Positions 1 to 6,478 of a stretch of 32,149 nucleotides of DNA are shown here, in pieces. The notes under the pieces are model-generated. The model was not told the origin of the DNA. It saw only the letters and a program-made list of their open reading frames with translations, and did no database searches. Within the stretch, counting starts at the first letter, position 1, and each line of letters begins with the position of its first letter. This DNA is from an uncultured Alphaproteobacteria bacterium (GTDB lineage Bacteria > Pseudomonadota > Alphaproteobacteria > Methylaequorales > Methylaequoraceae). The stretch lies in contig CACEWP010000012.1 of assembly GCA_902563305.1 (NCBI GenBank), positions 1-32,149 on the forward strand, read 5' to 3'. The position numbers and the translations under genes are program-made.

Positions 1-2
1 GA

Positions 3-197
3 TCTTTAGCTGATGTTCAGTTTGGAGATATTTATCATAAAATAGAGATTTCAAAGAATAACAATCAAATTATTAAGTTAGAAAATAAAGACCTTGATAT
101 TGAAATAGAAATTCAAAAGGATAAAGATTTAGTTGATGTAAGGCTTAGAAATATTATTAAGAAGTTAAATTGTTCGAAAAGCACATTTAGGATGTGA
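3..197 (+). CDS. C-terminal fragment of an unidentified protein
   Basis: Reading frame 3 is open from the window edge to a TGA ending at 197 and gives 64 residues rich in Lys, Asn, Ile and Asp (start SLADVQFGDIYHKIEISKNN, end KSTFRM). The 5' part lies outside the window. The alternating charged/hydrophobic pattern suggests beta strands. The position, converging on a flagellar gene cluster, would fit the end of a flagellar protein such as a hook-length regulator, but no diagnostic motif is visible and I do not assign a function. The stop lies 4 bp from the stop of the convergent gene at 202-624. Confidence 0.55.
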   Translation, partial: SLADVQFGDIYHKIEISKNNNQIIKLENKDLDIEIEIQKDKDLVDVRLRNIIKKLNCSKSTFRM

Positions 198-201
198 CTT
201 T

Positions 202-624
202 TTACTTTCCATGATATTTTAGAATAGGTTCTATTTCCTCACTAGAAAGTCCTGTAGCACTAGCTATCTCCTCTAGAGTATTGCCCCGGTTTGCCATTTG
301 TATAGCAGTTGTTATGTTTGAATCCCCCTTATTCGAGTCAGCAAGTCTAGAAATCTCAAGATCTAACTTTTCTAGGGTATATTTATAGTCATTGAGTATT
401 TTTTTTTGTTCCGATAAGTTTAATTCCAGTGATCTGAACTCCTCTATAAGATCTTTAATAGCTCTTTCTAATATTCCTATTTTCATTTGATTTTGATTAT
501 TCCTTAAATAATCAAAGAAGTATGCACCCACAATTACTATAAAAAAAAATATTGTTATGAAAATAATTAATAAAGAAGTGTTTCCTGATGGATCCTTTTC
601 AATAAAATCTCTTAGAAAAAGCAT
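202..624 (-). CDS. DUF2802/DUF6115-like membrane-anchored coiled-coil protein of the flagellar cluster
   Basis: This 140-residue protein has one N-terminal membrane segment (about residues 18-38), a charged coiled-coil stretch (about 45-100) and a C-terminal helix-turn-helix-like tail (TAIQMANRGNTLEEIASATG, then LSSEEIEPIL). That tail is typical of small DUF2802/DUF6115-type proteins often found beside flagellar or chemotaxis genes; their molecular role is not established. It is the last gene of the leftward flgP-flgT-LysM-flgA-flgM-flgN-like group. The ATG at 624 is chosen because an in-frame TAA lies just upstream. No Shine-Dalgarno sequence is visible, and the ATG sits in an 8-bp inverted repeat (622-641). 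The family assignment is by pattern only. Confidence 0.75.
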   Translation of the reverse strand: MLFLRDFIEKDPSGNTSLLIIFITIFFFIVIVGAYFFDYLRNNQNQMKIGILERAIKDLIEEFRSLELNLSEQKKILNDYKYTLEKLDLEISRLADSNKGDSNITTAIQMANRGNTLEEIASATGLSSEEIEPILKYHGK

Positions 625-641
625 AATATGATAATATTATG
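622..641 (-). promoter_or_regulatory. Inverted repeat overlapping the start codon of the DUF2802-like gene
   Basis: CATAATAT (622-629) and ATATTATG (634-641) are perfect 8-bp arms around the loop GATA. On the minus strand the ATG start codon (624-622) is the closing edge of the hairpin. It is almost all A/T and would be weak. Either it modulates initiation or it is a by-product of base composition. Confidence 0.35.
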
Positions 642-659
642 AATTAATCATAAAACAAC

Positions 660-944
660 TCATTTAATTTTTCGGTTATCTATATATTCTTTAAACTCTT
701 GAAAAAGCTCATTACCAACTCTTTTGCTTGTATCAAGTTTTACAATTAATTCTTCAATTTCTTTAAGTTTTTTTGTTATTTCTTCGGATACAAAGTGATC
801 TTCAGATTTTTCAGTATTAGATTTTAGTTTTTTGGACAAATTTTCTAGTGACTCTTGAATAATAGTCAATTGCTTTGGATCCTGAGTATTTTCCGCCTCT
901 TTAAGTAACTTTATAAATGAATCCAGTTTGTCTTCAGTTAACAC
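660..944 (-). CDS. Small helical protein, candidate FlgN-like flagellar chaperone
   Basis: This 94-residue all-helical protein is rich in Glu, Lys and Leu, with no signal peptide or membrane segment. I see no motif that identifies it. It follows flgM by 11 bp, and flgA-flgM-flgN is the classical order in gammaproteobacteria, where FlgN is the export chaperone for the hook-associated proteins FlgK and FlgL. FlgN is usually about 140 residues, so this would be a short version. The start appears to be GTG at 944 (GTG TTA ACT GAA) with only a weak upstream purine stretch. The FlgN role is inferred from position only. Confidence 0.6.
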   Translation of the reverse strand: MLTEDKLDSFIKLLKEAENTQDPKQLTIIQESLENLSKKLKSNTEKSEDHFVSEEITKKLKEIEELIVKLDTSKRVGNELFQEFKEYIDNRKIK

Positions 945-955
945 AATGGTCCGAT

Positions 956-1267
956 TTACTTCATTTCCTTATATGCATCAAAAAGGGCATCGGCAACTTT
1001 TGACAGATCTATTGGATAGTTACCTTCTTTGATAGCTGTTTTAATTCTATTTGTTGCAGCAGCATCGATTGGTGGTTCCTTAGACATACTTTCAATTTTC
1101 TCCTTAGTTATGAACTGCGAAACCTTTCCACCGAAGTCGTTCGTGGCTGCTTTTCCAGGATTATCGACTTTTTTAACTTTTACCTTAACTTTACTAGTAC
1201 TATCAACTGTTTTTTTTATGTCAGAGGCGCTAGTGTTAATGGTTTTATTTTTAATTTGGTCAATCAT
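956..1267 (-). CDS. flgM: Anti-sigma-28 factor FlgM
   Basis: FlgM binds FliA (sigma-28), keeps it inactive and is exported through the completed hook. The 103-residue length is normal. The C-terminal signature is clear at about residues 65-98: PPIDAAATNRIKTAIKEGNY followed by PIDLSKVADALFDAY, matching the FlgM pattern of a conserved D, R/I-x-x-AI-x-x-G-x-Y-x-ID-x-x-KVA. The N-terminal half is Lys/Val/Ser-rich and low in structure, as in the family. The ATG at 1267 is preceded by AAGGAT. Its target FliA is encoded at 8412-9119 in the same window, so the regulatory pair is complete. Confidence 0.9.
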   Translation of the reverse strand: MIDQIKNKTINTSASDIKKTVDSTSKVKVKVKKVDNPGKAATNDFGGKVSQFITKEKIESMSKEPPIDAAATNRIKTAIKEGNYPIDLSKVADALFDAYKEMK

Positions 1268-1302
1268 TTTTTTAATCCTTGTATTTTATAAACGACGATA
1301 TT

Positions 1303-2037
1303 TTAATTTTGTTTAGAATTTAATATAACTTTTTTTTCATTTTTTGCATATCCAACAATAATTTTTCCACTTTTGATGTTTTTTACCTGTATCTTGTCCA
1401 TATAATTGGCATCACTCATTGCAACACCTTCTTCTTTAATTGTAATAAAACTTTTATTATTAATGATTGTAACTAGTGAATTTTTTTCTATCAACCAGTC
1501 ATTTTCAAGATTAGTGTGTTTTAGTGGCTTATTTGAATTGAGACTTTTTTTAAGTTTTTTCCCTATAATTTCAGACTTATCAGTAATAAATACATTATTT
1601 ACTGAATTTTTTTTTCTCAGAATAGTTAGATCCTCTTCAGAAATAATAGATCCTTTCTCTTTATAATTTTTTAAAACAACAAACTCAGAAAGATTTTGCT
1701 TTTTCTTACTAACTTTTTTTTTTAAGTTTAATTTATTTCTAACAATAAATTGCCATGGATTTTTTCCAATACAATTGACTTTGATTAATCTTGAATTTCC
1801 TGAAATATCATTAATCAAAATTTTTGAATTTTCACATTCAGGGTATTTAAGATCGTGTAGGATACTAATATTTGGCTCGATTCCTTTTTTTTTAAGCCAA
1901 TCTTCAATTAAATTTTCGAGCTCATATCCACTTATAGTTGAAGCTGAAACATTATTAAATGTTAAAAAAAAAACTATTATGAGTTTTAAAATTGTTTTAA
2001 TTGTTAATTTAGTTGCCATAGAAATAAATATGTCCAT
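1303..2037 (-). CDS. flgA: Flagellar basal body P-ring chaperone FlgA
   Basis: FlgA is a periplasmic chaperone for assembly of the P-ring protein FlgI. The protein has a hydrophobic signal peptide and a C-terminal SAF/FlgA domain: GSIISEEDLTILRKK, then the segment from about residue 185 with SLVTIINNKSFITIKEEGVA and later a VGYAKNE-type ending. The N-terminal part includes a conserved PWQFIVRN-like stretch. Two starts are possible: ATG at 2037 (244 aa, overlapping the LysM gene by 29 bp) or ATG at 2019 (MATKLTIK, 238 aa, overlap 11 bp), which gives a more conventional signal peptide; neither has a strong Shine-Dalgarno sequence. It lies immediately upstream of flgM, the usual order. Confidence 0.88.
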   Translation of the reverse strand: MDIFISMATKLTIKTILKLIIVFFLTFNNVSASTISGYELENLIEDWLKKKGIEPNISILHDLKYPECENSKILINDISGNSRLIKVNCIGKNPWQFIVRNKLNLKKKVSKKKQNLSEFVVLKNYKEKGSIISEEDLTILRKKNSVNNVFITDKSEIIGKKLKKSLNSNKPLKHTNLENDWLIEKNSLVTIINNKSFITIKEEGVAMSDANYMDKIQVKNIKSGKIIVGYAKNEKKVILNSKQN

Positions 2038-2434
2038 TTCTTGAAGACTCTCTGTATGTTTGATTTTTTTGTTGATTTTTTACTAAACTCATAATTTCAT
2101 TAACTGATGGGATTCTAATTTTCTTTCCAGCAAATAAAAAATGTGGGTTATTTCTAACAAAAGCGTGTTTATTAATTTCAATTATAGAAACCTCTAGAAT
2201 TTTCATATTAAGTCCACTGTTTCCATAATATTTTTTTAAAATTCCGCTAAGAGATTCACCACTTTTTACTTTGTGATTAACAGAATGATTCTGATTTTTA
2301 ACAAAAATATTTTCTTTATTGAGACTTTTCCCTTGACCCATTCCATCTTTATATTCTAAGACGACAAAAGGCTCGTTTGACTCAACTTGATTAAACAGAA
2401 AAATTGCACTTATGAGTAACACTAAATATTTCAT
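2009..2434 (-). CDS. Periplasmic LysM-domain protein of the flagellar ring gene group
   Basis: The 141-residue protein has an N-terminal signal peptide (MKYLVLLISAIFLFNQVESN) and a LysM-like peptidoglycan-binding region at about residues 51-110: HKVKSGESLSGILKKYYGNS, a central INKH segment, then NPHFLFAGKKIRIP, the typical LysM ending. A Gln/Asn-rich tail follows. It lies between flgT-like and flgA in one direction, so a role in anchoring the flagellar base or ring to peptidoglycan is a reasonable inference. Vibrio-type flgOPT clusters also neighbour LysM proteins. A specific gene name is not justified. Confidence 0.8.
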   Translation of the reverse strand: MKYLVLLISAIFLFNQVESNEPFVVLEYKDGMGQGKSLNKENIFVKNQNHSVNHKVKSGESLSGILKKYYGNSGLNMKILEVSIIEINKHAFVRNNPHFLFAGKKIRIPSVNEIMSLVKNQQKNQTYRESSRNGHIYFYGN

Positions 2435-2447
2435 TTTTCACCTACAC

Positions 2448-3623
2448 CTAATTCATAAATTTAATAATTTTACCCTTTATATCTTCTTTTTTATTCAAAG
2501 GATTTAACGGTTCGATAGTTGCAGAATTACCCTTAGAATCTCTAACAGTTAATACTATCCATTCACTCATGTTTATATCCTCAGAGTCAGATATAAAACC
2601 TACTCTACCCTTTTTTAGGCCTTGATTCAAACCAATAGGAATTACTAGTTCGTTATTTACCATTTCAATTTTTGCTCTAAGGGGTTGACACTTTAATTTA
2701 TCTAAAACTCTGTACTGGATTTTTGAAATGCTAGTATTCACAAATTCAGTTAACTTGTCTTTTGACACTCTTAAATATGCATCTATATTTGAGTAGCCAG
2801 TCTTATTTCCAGTCCAAAGAGAAAACTTATAATCCAACGAATCTAATACTTCATAATTAGGACCTTCATATATGTTGAGAGTAATATTGACAATTAACTC
2901 CTTAGATACTTTAGTCAATCTTCCTTTTGCAGAGTCAAGAATGATTATGGCATGAACTGCAAATTCTCCCTCATTAAGGGCATTTCTTGTTCCTTCTACC
3001 AGATTGTTATAATCTAAAGAGATTGATTTCTTAATAACTTTACTTGGATTAAATGATACTTTTGAGGAATCTTTTAACTTTATAAAATTTATATTATTTA
3101 AATTTTTAAATATTCCTGATGAAATCACGAGAGGAAGTTTGCTAGTCCATGCTGGCAATCTGCTTGAAATTGAATAGTGAGGCTCTAAATATGATAAATT
3201 GACAAAATCTCTATTAGCACAATTTAATATATTATTCACATTTACTAAATATGCTTTGATACTAACATTATAATGAGTTTCATCTTGACTTTCTTCTAGG
3301 ATAACAAAATCTTTAATAGTTGATGAAGGACGGACTAAAATATTTTCGTTTAAACTAGTAGATGCATCTATATTAGAGTAACCATCTACTCTTGCTCCAC
3401 CTTGAAGACTCGCCAAATAAAGTGCATCTTCAAGTGCCCTTTTCTTTGCTATGTCTACATTATTTTCCATTATTACTGCCCTACCTTTTGAATAAACTTC
3501 TTTGTAACCAATTTCATTAGCAACCAAATAAGTAGAAAACATCAAAATTATTAGAAGTGATGAAAAGAATAATGCTAATTGTCGTAAAATAACATCAAAA
3601 GAATTATATTGAATTTTTTTCAA
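2448..3623 (-). CDS. flgT: FlgT-like flagellar H/T-ring assembly protein
   Basis: FlgT forms the H-ring around the LP ring of Vibrio polar flagella and helps recruit stator ring proteins. This 391-residue protein is close to the Vibrio length. A signal peptide covers about residues 14-35. An N-terminal domain (about 37-125) carries the FlgT_N-type pattern SKGRAVIMENNVDIAKKRAL followed by DALYLASLQGGARV. A C-terminal domain carries a beta-rich LVIPIGLNQGLKKGRVGFIS segment like FlgT_C. The start is TTG at 3623, with a strong GGAAGGG 5 bases upstream; the next in-frame ATG would cut into the signal peptide. It is translated 12 bp downstream of the FlgP-like lipoprotein. FlgT is best known from gammaproteobacteria, so its presence here is notable. 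Confidence 0.8.
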   Translation of the reverse strand: MKKIQYNSFDVILRQLALFFSSLLIILMFSTYLVANEIGYKEVYSKGRAVIMENNVDIAKKRALEDALYLASLQGGARVDGYSNIDASTSLNENILVRPSSTIKDFVILEESQDETHYNVSIKAYLVNVNNILNCANRDFVNLSYLEPHYSISSRLPAWTSKLPLVISSGIFKNLNNINFIKLKDSSKVSFNPSKVIKKSISLDYNNLVEGTRNALNEGEFAVHAIIILDSAKGRLTKVSKELIVNITLNIYEGPNYEVLDSLDYKFSLWTGNKTGYSNIDAYLRVSKDKLTEFVNTSISKIQYRVLDKLKCQPLRAKIEMVNNELVIPIGLNQGLKKGRVGFISDSEDINMSEWIVLTVRDSKGNSATIEPLNPLNKKEDIKGKIIKFMN

Positions 3624-3635
3624 CTTTTACCCTTC

Positions 3636-4145
3636 CTACATTGATTGTGCTGATCTAAAGAGATAAGCAACCATGTCTTGATCAATTTCTAATACTGTTT
3701 CATAAGTATCACTTCCAGTCGGATTTATTCTGACAGTTCTTGCACCTCTAATAACTCCTGAGACAATACCTCTGAAAGTATCATTTTGGACCATCAAGTC
3801 TATAACTGTTGTATTACTGTCAACTTTAAGTCCGTGTATTTGTTCTGCAAGTTCTCTCATCGCAGCCATTCTAGCTGCTCTGATAGCCATTAATCTTTTT
3901 TGTTCAACATTTTGACCAGGTTGTGTCGATACTACAGCGTAACCTGTGGCAGTTAATGTAGGGAAATTAATTGAAGCCCCATCTAACAGTTCTCTAGTTT
4001 TATTTAATTGATTTGTTGGAGTTGAGTAATCATCAGTGTTTTCTTGAGATGCACTTGAAAAATTTGAATTTTTGAAACCACTCATTAAATTGTTACTGCA
4101 AGATTGCAGAAATATTGCTAACATAAGTAAAATAAATTTATTCAT
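3636..4145 (-). CDS. flgP: LPP20/FlgP-family flagellar outer-membrane lipoprotein
   Basis: This 169-residue lipoprotein has the signal MNKFILLMLAIFLQSC with the lipobox Cys at residue 16. The C-terminal LPP20-type domain (about 65-165) contains ATGYAVVSTQPG, QKRLMAIRAARMAAMRELAE and a final VLEIDQDMV strand, typical of FlgP. FlgP forms basal or outer-membrane-associated flagellar disks in Vibrio and Campylobacter. Here it is the first gene of the leftward group and is followed by FlgT-like, the same partners as in the Vibrio flgOPT set. Its mRNA should start near 4170 from the sigma-54 element at 4181-4196, leaving a leader of about 25 nt with AAAGGA well placed before the ATG. Confidence 0.82.
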   Translation of the reverse strand: MNKFILLMLAIFLQSCSNNLMSGFKNSNFSSASQENTDDYSTPTNQLNKTRELLDGASINFPTLTATGYAVVSTQPGQNVEQKRLMAIRAARMAAMRELAEQIHGLKVDSNTTVIDLMVQNDTFRGIVSGVIRGARTVRINPTGSDTYETVLEIDQDMVAYLFRSAQSM

Positions 4146-4160
4146 TTTTTAATCCTTTGT

Positions 4161-4174
4161 AATAAAATTTTGAC
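4161..4174 (-). promoter_or_regulatory. Degenerate FleQ-box-like half site at the flgP transcription start
   Basis: The minus strand reads GTCAAAATTTTATT, matching 10 of 14 positions of the palindrome GTCAAAGTTTTGAC found in the flhA leader (4309-4322). It spans the predicted +1 of the leftward sigma-54 promoter. It could be a weak second site for the same activator or chance in AT-rich DNA. Confidence 0.25.
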
Positions 4175-4180
4175 TATTCG

Positions 4181-4196
4181 TGCATAAATTATGCCA
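4181..4196 (-). promoter_or_regulatory. Sigma-54 (RpoN) promoter for the flgP-flgT-flgA-flgM group
   Basis: On the minus strand the sequence is TGGCATAATTTATGCA. It fits the -24/-12 consensus TGGCAC-N5-TTGC with exact GG-to-GC spacing; deviations are T for C after TGGCA and A for T in the -12 element. The predicted start of transcription is about 4170, 25 nt before the flgP-like ATG. Confidence 0.7.
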
Positions 4197-4234
4197 TTCC
4201 AATTTATTGTTTAATAAATAACTATAATAGAGTG

Positions 4235-4250
4235 TGGCATACCTCTTGCA
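4235..4250 (+). promoter_or_regulatory. Sigma-54 (RpoN) promoter for flhA-flhF-flhG-fliA
   Basis: TGGCATACCTCTTGCA fits the sigma-54 consensus TGGCAC-N5-TTGCA with exact spacing and a perfect -12 TTGCA; only the C after TGGCA is changed to T. The predicted transcription start is about 4261, giving a 76-nt leader before the flhA ATG at 4337. It is divergent from the element at 4181-4196, with 38 bp between the two. Confidence 0.78.
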
Positions 4251-4308
4251 TCTATATCTCTTATGTATTTTAAATTTAAAAAAACCGGGAATTCAGGGCT
4301 TTTGTTTG

Positions 4309-4322
4309 GTCAAAGTTTTGAC
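4309..4322. promoter_or_regulatory. FleQ-box-like palindrome in the flhA leader
   Basis: GTCAAAGTTTTGAC is a perfect 6+2+6 palindrome located about 48 nt downstream of the predicted sigma-54 start and just before the AAAGGG ribosome-binding site of flhA. The GTCA-N6-TGAC architecture equals the described Pseudomonas FleQ box (a GTCA-N6-TGAC-type palindrome). FleQ is known to bind downstream of the sigma-54 site at the P. aeruginosa flhA promoter. The binding protein is not in this window, so this is inference. Confidence 0.5.
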
Positions 4323-4336
4323 ATAAAGGGAAAAAA

Positions 4337-6478
4337 ATGGATCTAGTTTTAAAAACAATTCAAAAAGAAAGTTTCTTAAATTTTATCAGAACTTTCAGTA
4401 TTCCTTTAGGGATTATGATCCTAATTGCAATGATGGTTATTCCATTACAACCATGGATGCTAGATATCTTATTTACTTCTAATTTACTTGTTTCACTTTT
4501 AGTACTAATGGTGGCTTTACAAACTTTTAGACCATTAGATTTTTCAAGTTTTCCAACAGTTCTCCTTTTTGCAACTGTTCTTAGGCTTGGTCTGAACGTA
4601 GCCTCTACAAGAGTAATTTTAAAATCTGGGCATAATGGAACCGACTCAGCCGGTGCTATAATTGAAGCATTTGGTGAATTTGTAATGGCGGGTAGCTATG
4701 CCGTTGGTTTGTTTGTATTTGCTATACTTGTGATTATTAACCTAATTGTTATTACTAAAGGAGCTGGAAGGGTTTCTGAGGTTGCAGCTAGATTTACTTT
4801 AGATGCAATGCCAGGAAAACAAATGGCTATTGATGCTGATTTAAATGCTGGAATTATAACTAGCGAAGAAGCAAAAACTAGAAGAAATGAAATAGCAAAA
4901 GAAGGTGAGTTTTATGGTGCAATGGATGGTGCTGCTAAATTTGTAAAAGGTGATGCAGTAGCTGGAATATTAATTTTAGTTATTAATATAATTGGTGGCC
5001 TCATAATTGGATCAGTGATGCATGATCTTACTCTAAATGAATCTGCCGAGACATATATATTACTTACAGTCGGAGACGGACTCGTGGCTCAAATACCATC
5101 ATTACTTTTGGCAATGGCAACAGCTACAATTGTTACAAGAATATCTTCAGATAATAATGATTTAGCAGGACAGATATCAGAGCAAATGGGACTATCAAAG
5201 GCATGGGTTCCTGTTTCTGCTGTTTTATTACTTTTTGGTTTGGTACCTGGTATGCCGAATACATTATTTCTTTTTGGGGCTTTTATATCTGGGCTTATTG
5301 CATGGTTAACCTCAAAAAAAAGTAATGAAAAAAAGATAAAAGATGAAAATGAGTTAAATAATGAAGAAGTAGATATTGGTAGAATAGAAATAGATGAAGT
5401 TTCTGATAATGCTTCTATATCTCTTGATTTAGGGTATGGCTTAATATCATTGGTTGATTCTAATGATAAAAAATCTGCAGGACCTCTGATTTCTAAAATT
5501 ACAAGTATCAGAAAACAAGTTTCAAAAGACTTAGGTTTTGTTATTCCTAATGTAAGAGTTAAGGACGATCTTTCCCTAGATGCCAGTTCATATAAAATAA
5601 GGATAGGACATACAATTGTTGCAGAAGATAAAATTTATATTGATAGAAAATTAGCAATGCCAGGAGATGAGACTCAATTAAAGGTTCAAGGAATACAGGT
5701 CAAAGATCCTTCATTTGGTTTGGATGCTATTTGGATAGAACAACATTTAGTTGCAAAAGCTGAAGCTAATCATTACATGATTATTGAACCTGAAGCAGTG
5801 GTTGCTACTCATCTTAATCAGATACTTCTTAGGTTTGCTGGAGAACTGATCAGTCAAGATGATGTTCAATCTCTTTTGGATAATCTTTCAAAAACTAACC
5901 CTCAATTAGTTCAGTCGGTAATACCCAAGTTAATTCCACTTCATTATTTGACAATAATTTTAAGAAACTTACTTGTAGAAAGAGTTCCCATCAATGATCT
6001 AAAGAAAATTTTGGAGGCATTATCTAATCTTTCAGAGAAAAAACTTAGTCCGGATGAGCTTTCAGAAGCAGTAAGACCAGCTATTACTTCGCTTTTGATT
6101 CAAAAAATTTCCAGTGTTAATGATCCGTTAAACGTTATTACTTTTAATCCAGAGTTTGAACAAATGTTAATCTCAATGTCCAAAAAAAGTGGGTCTGATG
6201 GACTTTTAATAGATCCTTCACTAGCAAAACAAATGATCAAGTCAATAATTGATGTTGGAGAAAAATCATCAGTAAATGGAGATTCTCTAGTCGTAGTAAC
6301 ATCACCTATTATTAGAAAGGATTTGTCAATTTTGTTACGTCAACATGTTGATGACATTGTTATACTTTCTTTTACTGAACTTCCTGAAAATAAAAGGGTC
6401 AAAGTAATAGCTACAATAGGAGAACAAATATCAACCGAAACAAAAAAGGAGAAAGAAAATGAAAACACAACTATTTAA
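4337..6478 (+). CDS. flhA: Flagellar type III export gate protein FlhA
   Basis: FlhA is the central inner-membrane protein of the flagellar export gate. It couples proton flow to export, and its cytosolic domain docks chaperone-substrate complexes. The 713-residue length is normal. The N-terminal half has about eight membrane segments and family landmarks: RLGLNVASTR (83-92), the FHIPEP signature FTLDAMPGKQMAIDADLNAG (153-172) and D206 in KGDAVAG, equivalent to the essential membrane Asp. After a charged linker (about 328-355) comes the soluble C-terminal domain. The ATG at 4337 follows AAAGGG. It is the first gene of flhA-flhF-flhG-fliA and overlaps flhF by 20 bp. Confidence 0.97.
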   Translation: MDLVLKTIQKESFLNFIRTFSIPLGIMILIAMMVIPLQPWMLDILFTSNLLVSLLVLMVALQTFRPLDFSSFPTVLLFATVLRLGLNVASTRVILKSGHNGTDSAGAIIEAFGEFVMAGSYAVGLFVFAILVIINLIVITKGAGRVSEVAARFTLDAMPGKQMAIDADLNAGIITSEEAKTRRNEIAKEGEFYGAMDGAAKFVKGDAVAGILILVINIIGGLIIGSVMHDLTLNESAETYILLTVGDGLVAQIPSLLLAMATATIVTRISSDNNDLAGQISEQMGLSKAWVPVSAVLLLFGLVPGMPNTLFLFGAFISGLIAWLTSKKSNEKKIKDENELNNEEVDIGRIEIDEVSDNASISLDLGYGLISLVDSNDKKSAGPLISKITSIRKQVSKDLGFVIPNVRVKDDLSLDASSYKIRIGHTIVAEDKIYIDRKLAMPGDETQLKVQGIQVKDPSFGLDAIWIEQHLVAKAEANHYMIIEPEAVVATHLNQILLRFAGELISQDDVQSLLDNLSKTNPQLVQSVIPKLIPLHYLTIILRNLLVERVPINDLKKILEALSNLSEKKLSPDELSEAVRPAITSLLIQKISSVNDPLNVITFNPEFEQMLISMSKKSGSDGLLIDPSLAKQMIKSIIDVGEKSSVNGDSLVVVTSPIIRKDLSILLRQHVDDIVILSFTELPENKRVKVIATIGEQISTETKKEKENENTTI

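Noticed and set aside
3-197. Naming the leading fragment as FliK
   Set aside because: Only the last 64 residues are visible and the Flg_hook domain landmarks are not convincing; gene context alone is not enough.
4318-4323. TTGACA as a -35 hexamer for flhA
   Set aside because: It is only 13 bases before the ATG, leaving no room for a -10 element, and is better explained as half of the FleQ-box-like palindrome.
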